The notes: generated by a model not told the origin, from the sequence alone. Counted from the stretch's first letter, positions 16,166 through 24,847 are shown. The stretch: DNA of 64,000 bases from JAMXLG01 sp963765935 (GCA_963765935.1 CAVXXX010000005.1:62001-126000), one strand, 5' to 3'. Program-made: numbers and translations.

Positions 16166-17673
16166 AGATTCGGAGCTAAGCTGACGTCAAGCTGCGTTTC
16201 GAACGTGCGGTCCCAAGGCAGCGTAATGTTGAGCGCTGCGATGTGGAGGTTCGGGTAGAGCAGTTGCAGTGTTTGCTGCGCATCGTACCAGAGAAGTCCG
16301 CGATTGCGTTCGGCCGTTTTCGCCGCGACGTCGGGAAGCAAATACGTGTGATCGTCGACGTCTTGACCGCCGAGCCAGGCGTTGAGATCCGGACGCACGT
16401 TCACGTGAAAGTCGACGTCGTCGACGAAACGCATGAAGGTAAACGTTTGGTGCGCGAGCCGGTGGTAGGTATGCGCGCGTCGTCCGGCATTTGCTGCGAT
16501 CGCCTCCGCAAGCGCCGTTCCGATCGTGTTGGCCGCCGTGTTCCACGAGGAGTAGGCGTCAAGTTTCGTTGCGATCCCGCTCTGCAGCAATTGCTGCGCA
16601 AACGCGCCTTGCTCGCCGTAACTCTTCTCGAAGCTTAAGTCTGCAAACGCGATCGACGCTCCGCCGGCGGTCTCGGTCTTGAGGCTAGCGAGAAGTTGCG
16701 AATCGAGCGCGTCGCCGGTTGATGGTACGCGAACGTAGAGTGTGAAGTCGGGATGGTCGTCGTCGCGGACGCCGCCGCAAAGGGCGATGAGGCTTTGGAT
16801 CGTCACGCCGATCGGCGCAAATTCGAGGGGGTCTTGATATGATGCACCGTCCGGAAGCGAATACGATACCGCAATATGCGGCGTCCAGTGGACGGCGCGC
16901 GCAAGGCCGTTCGCGACGAGCGCCATGCCAAGCTCATCCGCTCCCGGTTGTATCGAAACGCGTGTACCGGGCTCGACTTCCTGCGCATACGCCTCGAGCG
17001 CACGCAATTCGGGTACGTGTAAGCCGTACGGTTTGGCATCGTCTTGTCCGAGCACGAGACGATCGACCGTTCCGGCCGCCGTCATCCCGATCAGGAGATG
17101 ATCGACGGCGTAATTTCGCGCTCGAGCCTGCAGGTAGCCGTTGAGCGTCGCGCTTCCGATCTTTTGCGCCAACACCTGTGCACGTGCAGCTTCGTCGGGC
17201 GACGGAGGATCGTGGAGATTTGCGTACTCTTGCAGGTACTCCCAGGCAGGACCGGCTGCGAAAAAGGAAGCGGCATCACCGATCGCCGGTACGCCGGTCG
17301 GGGCCAGCCGCATCACCGTGCCGAACGTTCCGATCCACGCGTGCGGTGAACGCGCGCGCAGCATGTCGAGTTCGCGCAATCGAAAATAGGCATCGGCATA
17401 GGTCACGCCGGGAACACGAGATGCAACGAGTCCACCGTACGCAAGCATATCGCTCGAGAGAACGTATCGGTTCGTGCGCGGCGCATCGGCATTGAGCCAA
17501 CGAACGATTGCATCGGGTTGGCCGAACTGCAGGTAGCGTCCGAGCAATGGACGCGGCGGTGCGACCACCGGTTGTCCGGCAATGCGCCCGAGCATAAGCG
17601 GAAGCTGGTACGTCACCGGGCGGTCATCGAGGGGGACAAACACGAGGGCGAGCGCGAGGAAGAAAGCGATCAT
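16162..17673 (-). CDS. DUF4127 family protein
   Basis: 503 residues with a hydrophobic N terminus (MIAFFLALALVFV) leading straight into the family opening VPLDDRPVTYQLP. Other family hallmarks: SSDMLAYGGLVASR, FGTVMRLAPTGVP, LVLGQDDAKPYG, IQPGADELGMAL and a late RFVDDVDFHVN. No catalytic mechanism is established for this family that I know of. Here it is the last gene of a muropeptide recycling operon and overlaps murQ by ATGA, so a role in amino-sugar or wall-fragment metabolism is a fair inference. The leader could be a signal peptide or a first beta strand. Confidence 0.88.
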   Translation of the reverse strand: MIAFFLALALVFVPLDDRPVTYQLPLMLGRIAGQPVVAPPRPLLGRYLQFGQPDAIVRWLNADAPRTNRYVLSSDMLAYGGLVASRVPGVTYADAYFRLRELDMLRARSPHAWIGTFGTVMRLAPTGVPAIGDAASFFAAGPAWEYLQEYANLHDPPSPDEAARAQVLAQKIGSATLNGYLQARARNYAVDHLLIGMTAAGTVDRLVLGQDDAKPYGLHVPELRALEAYAQEVEPGTRVSIQPGADELGMALVANGLARAVHWTPHIAVSYSLPDGASYQDPLEFAPIGVTIQSLIALCGGVRDDDHPDFTLYVRVPSTGDALDSQLLASLKTETAGGASIAFADLSFEKSYGEQGAFAQQLLQSGIATKLDAYSSWNTAANTIGTALAEAIAANAGRRAHTYHRLAHQTFTFMRFVDDVDFHVNVRPDLNAWLGGQDVDDHTYLLPDVAAKTAERNRGLLWYDAQQTLQLLYPNLHIAALNITLPWDRTFETQLDVSLAPNL

Positions 17674-18554
17674 AGAAGCTTGCGCAAAAAGCCCCCTTCA
17701 CGCTCGAGCATCGAAGTCGCGCTCGGTGCGTCGACGCCAAGGCGTGCCATCACAACGGCAACTTTAACGCTTCCACCGGACGCCGTCAGGAATTGTTGCG
17801 CGTCGCTGCGCTCGATGCCGGCGAGCAGCTGCACGAGCCGCAAAGCGCGCGCGTTCAACTTCGCGTTCGTCGCAACAACATCAACCATGAGATTTTCGTG
17901 GACCTTCCCGAGACGAACCATGACGGCGGTCGAAATTGTATTGAGCGCGAGTTTCTGCGATGTACCGGCTTTCAACCGCGTCGATCCGGTCACCACCTCG
18001 GGCCCCGTGTCGAGAAAGATCGTGATCTCGGCAGTATCGCCGAGCCGCGATGGATTGCTGTTCGTGATCGCGGCGGTGAACGCGCCGTCGGCACGCGCAC
18101 GCGCAAGAGCGGCAGCGACGTACGCAGCACCGCCGCTTGCAGAGATGCCGATCACTGCATCACCCGCAGAGACATGACCCGCCATCTCACGCGCGCCCGC
18201 ATCGCCGTCATCTTCGGCGCCCTCGACGGGAGAACGCAGCGCGCGATCGCCTCCCGCAATATGGGCGCATACAAGCTCCGGCGCCGTACCGAATGTCGGC
18301 GGCATCTCCGAGGCATCGAGGACGCCGAGCCGTCCGCTGGTGCCGGCTCCGACGTAGTGTAAGCGTCCGCCGTTCGCAAGCCGTTCGCTCACCGCATCAA
18401 CAACACGCGCGATCGCATCGCTTGTAGCAATCACTGCTTCAACGGCGGCCCGCTGATCCGTTGCGATCGCATGCACGAGGTCGAGGGTCGATAGCATATC
18501 GAGTCCGCGCAATGTATCGTTGCGCTGCTCGGTCTGGGGAAGCTGTTCGGACAT
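17670..18554 (-). CDS. murQ: N-acetylmuramic acid 6-phosphate etherase
   Basis: Cleaves the lactyl ether of MurNAc-6-phosphate to give GlcNAc-6-phosphate and D-lactate. 294 residues, SIS-domain fold. Family signatures: GRLHYVGAGTSGRLGVLDASEMPPTFG near residue 65 (catalytic Glu in SEMPPTFG), AGGDRALRSPVEGAEDD, and SASGGAAYV followed by ITSN-like TNSNPS; C-terminal NFKLNARA-like stretch NAKLNARALRL. Lies 4 bp after the kinase gene and overlaps DUF4127 by 4 bp, a tight operon. It takes the product of AnmK. Confidence 0.96.
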   Translation of the reverse strand: MSEQLPQTEQRNDTLRGLDMLSTLDLVHAIATDQRAAVEAVIATSDAIARVVDAVSERLANGGRLHYVGAGTSGRLGVLDASEMPPTFGTAPELVCAHIAGGDRALRSPVEGAEDDGDAGAREMAGHVSAGDAVIGISASGGAAYVAAALARARADGAFTAAITNSNPSRLGDTAEITIFLDTGPEVVTGSTRLKAGTSQKLALNTISTAVMVRLGKVHENLMVDVVATNAKLNARALRLVQLLAGIERSDAQQFLTASGGSVKVAVVMARLGVDAPSATSMLEREGGFLRKLL

Positions 18555-18558
18555 GCGG

Positions 18559-19455
18559 CTAAAGCATCGCTCGTGCTAGCGCAAGCGCACCGTATTCCGG
18601 CGAGGGCGGATTCTTGATGAGATGAAAAGCCGGATATTCATTGACGATGCGAGTTTCAAGCAGATACGTGAGCAACGAATTCTGCAAAAGGAGACCGCCC
18701 GCGAGAACGACCGGAAGTTCCCTCTGCGCAACACCCGCGGACCGGACGACCGTCTTGAGCATATCCGAGAGTTCCAGCGCAGCGCTTTGCACGATCTTCG
18801 TCGCGTCGCGCTCGCCGTCCGACGCGCAACCGACGACGACCGGGGCGAGCGATGCGAGCTTGCGCACGGGATCGTCATCGCCATAAATCACTTGCACGAC
18901 ATCTTCGGTGGACTCGGTGTCAAGCACGCTTTCCACGGCCTCGATAAAGCCGTCACGGCGCGCGCGTCCGTCGTAGACGCGCAAGAGCAGCCGCACTGCA
19001 GCCGCACCGATCGCCGCGCCCGATCCCTCATCGCCTAGCAAAAATCCATGACCGCCCGCGCGATACGTGCGATCGCCGGCGATCGCGTACGCGATCGATC
19101 CCGTTCCGGAAACCAGAACGATGCCGTCGCCACGCGGCACGGCCGCCCGCAACGCGATGGTTGCATCGTCGCAGACGCTGACGCGCGCACCGGAAAGACG
19201 AGCTCGCAGCGCGCTCTCCAATGCCGCCGCAACGTCGCGATACCCGGCTCCCGCCGCGCCGACGGCAATTGCGTCGACGTGCTGGCCTTGCGTAGCGCTT
19301 GCGATTGCGCGGGCAATCGTCGAGGCGGCATCTTCCACGCCGGCGCGCCGAACGTTCGCGGCATCGCCTTCGAACGCGCCGCTGGCAACGCCGTCGCGTT
19401 CGACAACGACACTCGTTGCCGAGCCGCCCGCGTCAACACCTACGACGACAGACAC
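18559..19455 (-). CDS. BadF/BadG-type amino-sugar kinase (NagK/MurK-like)
   Basis: 298-residue ASKHA-fold kinase. Phosphate-1 loop VGVDAGGSATSVVVER at residues 5-20, then SGTGSIAYAI (phosphate-2) and GGHGFLLGDEGSGAAIG, the signature of the BadF/BadG/BcrA family members that phosphorylate GlcNAc or GlcNAc/MurNAc. Adenosine motif VVLAGGLLLQ near the C terminus. Overlaps anmK by 16 bases and precedes murQ, so it probably phosphorylates the GlcNAc released by NagZ, or free MurNAc. Sequence alone does not choose between the two. Confidence 0.9.
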   Translation of the reverse strand: MSVVVGVDAGGSATSVVVERDGVASGAFEGDAANVRRAGVEDAASTIARAIASATQGQHVDAIAVGAAGAGYRDVAAALESALRARLSGARVSVCDDATIALRAAVPRGDGIVLVSGTGSIAYAIAGDRTYRAGGHGFLLGDEGSGAAIGAAAVRLLLRVYDGRARRDGFIEAVESVLDTESTEDVVQVIYGDDDPVRKLASLAPVVVGCASDGERDATKIVQSAALELSDMLKTVVRSAGVAQRELPVVLAGGLLLQNSLLTYLLETRIVNEYPAFHLIKNPPSPEYGALALARAML

Positions 19456-20591
19456 TCTGCTTCAACCTCCGCAAGTAGCTCGCGCAAACCGTGCGGTGCG
19501 ATCGCGCCGAGGGGCACTGCTCGCGCCGCACCGGTTACCTGCGGTACATTCGACGGACGCTCGCGCAACGTCTCGTAGCCTAACACCGCGAAGGCAATGG
19601 CTTCCTTCGCGTCGACCGGAATTCCGGCAACGTCGGTGGGATCCATGAGCGCGCCGGGCAGCATGCGTTGGATCTCGCGCACGAGCGTCGAGTTGCGCGC
19701 GCCGCCTCCGCTGCAAAGCACATGCGCTTCCGCAAGACGGACGTCGCGGACGCCGCGCGCCACCGCATGCGCAGTAAGCGCGGTAAGCGTCGCTGCCCCA
19801 TCTTCAAGCGAAAGGCGTCCGAGTGCCGCACCGTGCTGCATCAGAAAATGTTCGCCGAAGCGCTCGCGGCCCGTCGATTTCGGAGGCGGCATCGAAAAAT
19901 ACGGATCGGCGAGCATCTCGTTGAGGAGAGGGACGTCCGGTGTACCGGCGGCAGCAAACGCACCGTTTTCATCCATCCACATCTCGCCGCGCGTCCGTTC
20001 GCGAACGAATGCATCGATCAACATCACCCCGGGACCGCAATCGAACGCCACAACATCGTGCGAGTCGACACCACGTGGAAGTGCCGTGAGATTCGCGATA
20101 CCGCCTATATTGAGCGCCACCCGGTCTTCGTCATCGTCGGCAAGCAAGAGTGCATCGATGTACGGAACGAGGGGAGCCCCGTGACCGCCCGCTGCGCAAT
20201 CGGCACTTCGAAAATCGTAGATTACCGTTGTATGGAGCGATTCTCGCACTATGAACGGATCGCCGAGCTGAAGCGTCACGTGCTTCGCGCCATCGTGGTA
20301 CACCGTCTGTCCGTGGGATGCGATGTAATCGACGGAAAGCGCGCCGGCAACAACGCGCGCCGCGCGCGCGAACGCAGTTCCGAGCGCACGATGCAAATGC
20401 GTCAAATGCTCGGCGCTGCCGGCATTCGGCGGCAACGCTTGCCGCAGCGACGTCATCACTTCTTCCTCGAACGGCACCGTGACGAACGAAAGCAACTCGA
20501 TGGAATACGAATTCCCCCGGGGAAAAATACGAAGGAGCGCCGCATCGATACCATCGAGAGACGTGCCACTCATCAATCCGATTGCGAGCAT
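19440..20591 (-). CDS. anmK: Anhydro-N-acetylmuramic acid kinase
   Basis: Opens the 1,6-anhydro ring of anhMurNAc and phosphorylates it to MurNAc-6-phosphate. 383 residues from ATG 20591 (MLAIGLMSGTSLDGIDAAL, the family start). Also VDYIASHGQTVYHDG, ALNIGGIANLT, FDCGPGVMLID and CSGGGARN. The start codon lies at the very edge of the structured 282-bp element, and no Shine-Dalgarno precedes it; instead the bases before ATG form the 3' strand of the element's outer stem. A longer frame into the element (to 20669) has no homology. Central gene of the recycling operon. Confidence 0.95.
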   Translation of the reverse strand: MLAIGLMSGTSLDGIDAALLRIFPRGNSYSIELLSFVTVPFEEEVMTSLRQALPPNAGSAEHLTHLHRALGTAFARAARVVAGALSVDYIASHGQTVYHDGAKHVTLQLGDPFIVRESLHTTVIYDFRSADCAAGGHGAPLVPYIDALLLADDDEDRVALNIGGIANLTALPRGVDSHDVVAFDCGPGVMLIDAFVRERTRGEMWMDENGAFAAAGTPDVPLLNEMLADPYFSMPPPKSTGRERFGEHFLMQHGAALGRLSLEDGAATLTALTAHAVARGVRDVRLAEAHVLCSGGGARNSTLVREIQRMLPGALMDPTDVAGIPVDAKEAIAFAVLGYETLRERPSNVPQVTGAARAVPLGAIAPHGLRELLAEVEAECLSS

Positions 20592-20871
20592 TAGGGAGAC
20601 TCTGAAGATGTGGCGCGCCGACTGTTTTGGCGCCACAACCCGAGATGCAATGAAGCCGCGCGCGAGCATCCCCTCTGCGGGATGTGACCGCGCGGCTGAA
20701 GCGGCAGATCGGGTTGTGCCGCCAAAACCCGAAGGGCAAAGGTTTTTTGGGGTGATCTCATCGTTGCTGCGTCGGTCACATATCGCAGAGGATATGCTCC
20801 CTCCTCGCTCCTCGACCTCACCCCAAAAAATCTTTGCAGTCGACGCGCCACATCTTCAGAGTCTCCCTAAT
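20590..20871. repeat. 282-bp nested-palindrome element (three-way junction), MITE-like or structured RNA
   Basis: Three long stems account for nearly all of it. Outer: 20590-20624 with 20837-20871, 34 of 35 paired. Arm A: 20624-20643 with 20709-20728, 19 of 20, enclosing a perfect 9-bp stem (20654-20662/20689-20697) and an apical CATCCC/GGGATG hairpin at 20667-20684. Arm B: 20738-20755 with 20818-20835, 17 of 18, enclosing a CATATC/GATATG hairpin at 20779-20796. It fills the gap between the serine hydrolase stop and the anmK start exactly. No protein-coding content is apparent. Confidence 0.85.
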
Positions 20872-21907
20872 CGATAGCTTCGATGAGCGCTTCAAAAAAC
20901 GCCGCTCGTAGTGGGCGGGAATCCGAACGGCCGAAGTAGACGGTGTTGGTTAGCAGCACGCCGCTGACGTCGCGCTGTGGATCGGCCCAGACGCAGGTGC
21001 CGGTAAATCCCGTGTGACCGAAGGTCGCGTGCGACATGAACCGTCCGCACGAGTTTTCGTCGTTGGTTTTCAGCGCCCAGCCCAGGCCCCGGCGCAGCAC
21101 GGGGTCGTAAGCGGCCTCTTGCACCGCTTCGCGCGCGAGGGTCACCGGCAGCATCTGCGTTCGACGTCCGTTCGCCGCTGCAAGGTACGCTTCGGAGAGC
21201 GCCGCAACATCGGCGGCCGTGCCGAACATCCCGGCGTGTCCCGCAACGCCGTTCATAAGATATGCCTTCTCATCGTGCACGCTGCCTTGCACGCGGCCCC
21301 GCCATTCGTCCGCTTCCGTTGCCGGAATTTCCAAACGCTCGCGATGCTTCGGAACAAATTCGAGCGCATTGCTTTTAAAACGCTGCGCCGTAAGCGTTGG
21401 AAGTGCGAGACCGTAAACGCGTTCGAGCAGTACGCCGAGGGCGATCATTCCGAGATCGCTGTACAGAACGCGCTCCCCGGGTTCGGCGACGAGCGGACGC
21501 GTCAAAACGAAGTCTCGAACGTTTTTATCGAAGAGCATCCGGTAATCGGCGCCTGAATTCATCCCCGACGTATGCGCGAGAAGCATGCGCAGCGTGATTG
21601 ACGCGTGATCGCTCTCGCGCCATTCCGGCATCCATTCGCCGAGCGGGCCGTCGAGTGTGACGCGCCGTTCCGCAACGAGCATCAACGCAAGCGTCGAAAC
21701 GAACAGCTTCGTGATGGAGGCAAGATCGAAGCGCGAGTCGACGTAAACGGGACGCGCAAGCTCGTCATTGCGCGTCGTGCCGTATGCTTCTTCGAAGAGC
21801 AGCTTGCCGCCGCGTTCGATGCGCGCAACCGCGCCGGTGTACCACGTTCCCGTCGCCTTGTGCAGCAACGAGTCGATCGCGGAGAATTTAGATTCCGCCA
21901 AGCTCAA
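20867..21907 (-). CDS. Serine beta-lactamase-like hydrolase (class C/EstB type)
   Basis: About 346 residues. Catalytic motifs of the family: Ser-x-x-Lys in FDLASITKLFVS near residue 60, Tyr in LYSDLGMIALG, and HTGFTGTC near the C terminus replacing KTG. Such enzymes act as esterases, D-aminopeptidases or carboxypeptidases; here, between nagZ and anmK, trimming of peptide from muropeptides is the likely job. Start is TTG: the one at 21907 has GGGAG 9 bases upstream and overlaps nagZ by 20 bases; 21901 and 21940 are alternatives. No signal peptide, so cytoplasmic. The stop codon lies in the edge of the structured element. Confidence 0.88.
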   Translation of the reverse strand: MSLAESKFSAIDSLLHKATGTWYTGAVARIERGGKLLFEEAYGTTRNDELARPVYVDSRFDLASITKLFVSTLALMLVAERRVTLDGPLGEWMPEWRESDHASITLRMLLAHTSGMNSGADYRMLFDKNVRDFVLTRPLVAEPGERVLYSDLGMIALGVLLERVYGLALPTLTAQRFKSNALEFVPKHRERLEIPATEADEWRGRVQGSVHDEKAYLMNGVAGHAGMFGTAADVAALSEAYLAAANGRRTQMLPVTLAREAVQEAAYDPVLRRGLGWALKTNDENSCGRFMSHATFGHTGFTGTCVWADPQRDVSGVLLTNTVYFGRSDSRPLRAAFFEALIEAID

Positions 21908-23423
21908 CCGGTAACACTCCCGTCGCAACGCCGTCGCCAAAGATCGCGTCGGCTAAGCCGCCGAAGCTCACAGCGTTGTCGCCGTACGTCGCGAGGAGAT
22001 GCTGCGCCTGCGGAAAGAGCGCGCAATCATACGGCTCCCGCACGGAAACCACCAGCGCGTCAGGAAATCTTTCGAGAATCGCCGCCACCGCGCGCGCTTG
22101 CGTGGGAATAAGGTGCGCCCGACGCATGAGCACGATCGGCCGCCGCCGTGAATTGGCGATTGCCGCGAGGAGCGCCGTGATGTCTTCGCCGGCCGGATCG
22201 AGCGGCGCAACGTGCTCTTGCAGTGCAGGCGCCTGCGATCCAAGCGATGCGTGCGCCTCGAGCGTGCCTTGCGCGCCTTCCGTCGTCGTTCCGGAAAATG
22301 AAATCACAATCGACGCCGTGGGATCGGCGTGGGCGATGCCACGAATCCGTGTCACCGCCCGCCGCGCGATTTCGCGGCCGACGTGCGGATGGAGCGCCGG
22401 CGCATCGAGTGCAATCGGTTCGGCAGCCGCGCGCCGCAGTCGCATGACGCGTGCGAACGCTTCTTCCAGACGCGCGTGCGGAATGCGTCCGGCATCGACT
22501 TCTGCAGCGAGATGCTGTGCCGAAGCTTCGGCAAGTTCGAGATCGTGGCTCACAATTGCGCAGTCGGCTCCAGCAGCAATCGCCGCCGCGACGCCGTTGA
22601 GCGTTCCGATACCGTTTTCAATCGCGCTCATCTGCATGCAATCGGTAAAACAGACGCCGTCGTACTGCCACTCGCCGCGCAGGAGATTGGTTAGCAATCG
22701 CGGTGAGAGCGACGCGGGAACCGCCTCATCGAACGCTTGCGCAACCACATGTGCAGCCATGATCGATGCGGCTTGCGCGCTCAACGCTTGAAACGGTGCA
22801 AGATCACGCGCGCGCAACGTTGCGGTATCGGCGCGAATGACGGGAAGCTCGAGATGCGAATCGACGGATGTGTCGCCGTGGCCCGGAAAGTGTTTGAGCG
22901 TTGCTGCAACTCCCCCGCGCTGCAGGCCGCGCACGAATGCGCCGGCCATCTCCGTTACGAGCGCGGGCCATTGACCGAACGCGCGCGCGCCGATCACCGT
23001 GTTCATCGGGTGCAGCGCAAGATCCAGCACCGGCGCAAAGTCGTGGCCGAATCCGCCGCGGCGCAGATCGAAGGCAAGTTGTTCCCCGGCACGCAACGCA
23101 AGCGACGGATCGCGCGTCGCGCCGAGCGCCATCATCGACGGCAACTCTTCCACGCCGTCGCGAATGCGCGCGACGCGGCCGCCTTCCTGATCGATTGTCA
23201 GCAGCGGCGGCGGATCGCCAAAGGTGCGCAACGCGTTGGTGAGTTCACGAACCTGGGCGAGCGATTCGATATTACGGGCGAATAGAATGAAGCCGGCAAA
23301 GGGCGTTCGGCGCAGGCGCGCAAGGGCCGCGTCATCGAGTGACGTCGCATCGAATCCCGTCACGACGACCCCTGCGGCCAGACGCCTGAGTTCCTCTACG
23401 GGGTGCGGCTGTCGTATCGACAC
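21888..23423 (-). CDS. nagZ: Beta-N-acetylglucosaminidase NagZ (GH3), two-domain form
   Basis: Removes GlcNAc from GlcNAc-anhydroMurNAc (peptides). 511 residues: GH3 TIM barrel at about 1-330 with IDQEGGRVARI and the GH3 N-acetylglucosaminidase signature KHFPGHGDTSVDSH near residue 180 (His/Asp acid-base dyad); nucleophile Asp expected in VCFTDCMQMSAIE. A C-terminal second domain of about 170 residues resembles the extra domain of BsNagZ-type enzymes. No signal peptide, so cytoplasmic. GTG start at 23423 overlaps the upstream ABC ATPase by 28 bases. Confidence 0.94.
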   Translation of the reverse strand: MSIRQPHPVEELRRLAAGVVVTGFDATSLDDAALARLRRTPFAGFILFARNIESLAQVRELTNALRTFGDPPPLLTIDQEGGRVARIRDGVEELPSMMALGATRDPSLALRAGEQLAFDLRRGGFGHDFAPVLDLALHPMNTVIGARAFGQWPALVTEMAGAFVRGLQRGGVAATLKHFPGHGDTSVDSHLELPVIRADTATLRARDLAPFQALSAQAASIMAAHVVAQAFDEAVPASLSPRLLTNLLRGEWQYDGVCFTDCMQMSAIENGIGTLNGVAAAIAAGADCAIVSHDLELAEASAQHLAAEVDAGRIPHARLEEAFARVMRLRRAAAEPIALDAPALHPHVGREIARRAVTRIRGIAHADPTASIVISFSGTTTEGAQGTLEAHASLGSQAPALQEHVAPLDPAGEDITALLAAIANSRRRPIVLMRRAHLIPTQARAVAAILERFPDALVVSVREPYDCALFPQAQHLLATYGDNAVSFGGLADAIFGDGVATGVLPVELGGI

Positions 23424-24385
23424 AGATCCTCTTCTGCGACGGCGATGGCCGTTTCACTTCCGACTGTCGGTGCGTCGAATGCCGGCGCTCGAACGATGAC
23501 CGTCCCGTGAACCGTGCGCACGTGTACGTACACATCGGCGCCCGTCCGCTCGACACGTTCGACGCGTCCCCGAAGCGAACGCTCGCCGTTCGCGAGGGCT
23601 CCGCGCTCCGGGCGAAATCCGGCAATCGTATCGCCCGGCCAGCCGAACGCGATGCCGGGAAGCAGATTCATCGGACGCGCGCCAAGGAATGCAGCCGCGC
23701 GTGCCGTTCGCGGACGATCGAAGACGCGCTGCGGATCGCCCGAGTCTTCAATGCGCCCGTCCAGCATCACGACGAGATCGTCGGCAACCGCCATAGCATC
23801 CGAATGATCGTGCGTTACAAACACGATCGGCCCCGCAAAACGCTCGCGAACATGGACGATTTCGTCGCGTACGCGCACGCGCAAGTCGGGATCGAGCGGC
23901 GCCAGCGGCTCGTCGAGCAACAGCACTTCGGGATCGGAGAGCACCGCGCGCGCGATCGATACGCGTTGACGCTCCCCGGTCGAGAGCTGCTGCGGGAATT
24001 TTTCGAGATGCGCGTGTACGTCGAGCGCGCGCGCAACTTCATCGACGCGATCCGTCCCGTTGCGCGAACGCAGCACGAAGCGCAGATTCTCGCGAATGGT
24101 CATCGTTCGCGCGAGCGCATCAGCTGCAAAGACCATCGCTGCGCGCCGCTCCTGCGGCGCTTTGCCAACCACTGAACGGCCGTTGACGACAATGTCACCA
24201 CGAGCAATGCGAACCAATCCGCAAACCGCGCGCAGAAGCGTGCTTTTCCCCGCGCCCGACGGGCCGACGACCGAGAGCGTGCGCCCCGGCGGGACGCTAA
24301 AGCTGACGTCCGCAACGGCGGGCTCCGATACGCGCGGATACTGCACGACGAGGCCGCGAACATCGAGCCCGTCGCCTGCGTTCAC
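23396..24385 (-). CDS. ABC transporter ATP-binding protein with TOBE domain
   Basis: 329 residues. Walker A GPSGAGKST near residue 39, Q-loop region, signature LSTGERQRV, Walker B VLLLDEP and the switch His in FVTHDHSD. The C-terminal 90 residues form a TOBE-like domain (GDTIAGFRPERG), as in sugar importers of the MalK/UgpC group or in ModC/PotA. No permease or binding-protein genes are next to it, so it may serve as a shared ATPase or for muropeptide/amino-sugar uptake encoded elsewhere. GTG start. First gene of the recycling operon or second after 24389. Confidence 0.9.
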   Translation of the reverse strand: MNAGDGLDVRGLVVQYPRVSEPAVADVSFSVPPGRTLSVVGPSGAGKSTLLRAVCGLVRIARGDIVVNGRSVVGKAPQERRAAMVFAADALARTMTIRENLRFVLRSRNGTDRVDEVARALDVHAHLEKFPQQLSTGERQRVSIARAVLSDPEVLLLDEPLAPLDPDLRVRVRDEIVHVRERFAGPIVFVTHDHSDAMAVADDLVVMLDGRIEDSGDPQRVFDRPRTARAAAFLGARPMNLLPGIAFGWPGDTIAGFRPERGALANGERSLRGRVERVERTGADVYVHVRTVHGTVIVRAPAFDAPTVGSETAIAVAEEDLCRYDSRTP

Positions 24386-24388
24386 GTC

Positions 24389-24757
24389 TTATTTCAAACG
24401 GATGGATTGCGCGACGAGCCGCCCGTCGATTTCGTAGACGGAGATCTCCACGGTTTGGCCGCGACGCAAATCGGAAAGTCCGGCATAGCCACCGCCACCG
24501 TAGATCGAGGTGCTCGGTACCACCGCGACGACCGCCGCGCGATTTCCCGAACGCACGACGAGCGTTCCGGAGGCATAGTCGATCGATTCGATAACGCCGT
24601 GCACGCGCGCGGCCGGACGCGAGGGACTTCCCGATTCCAGCGACCGGTAGAGATTATTCCCGGGGGATTGCGGCGGGTCCGCGACAGAACGAAGCGGCAG
24701 CAGAAAAACGCTGCTGAGAATGATGATTGCGAGAGAACGCTTCGTGATCATGGTCAT
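24389..24757 (-). CDS. Small secreted DUF5666-like protein
   Basis: About 122 residues from ATG 24757 (24751 is also possible). Signal peptide MTMITKRSLAIIILSSVFLL, then a disordered Ser/Pro stretch and one beta-rich module: VHGVIESIDYASGTLVVRSGN ends near residue 70, GQTVEISVYEIDGRLVAQSIRL ends the protein. This 'G x V ... I D ... T L x V' pattern resembles the module of the protein at 6423. It ends 3 bp before the ABC ATPase gene, so they may share a transcript. Function unknown. Confidence 0.65.
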   Translation of the reverse strand: MTMITKRSLAIIILSSVFLLPLRSVADPPQSPGNNLYRSLESGSPSRPAARVHGVIESIDYASGTLVVRSGNRAAVVAVVPSTSIYGGGGYAGLSDLRRGQTVEISVYEIDGRLVAQSIRLK

Positions 24758-24847
24758 CAGGGGTAACGCGGCCGTTCTGCGTTCCGTTCCGGCCCCGGCC
24801 GCCACGGTCCTCGGCTCGCGGGTTTGCGCGTCCGGCGCAAATCCATA

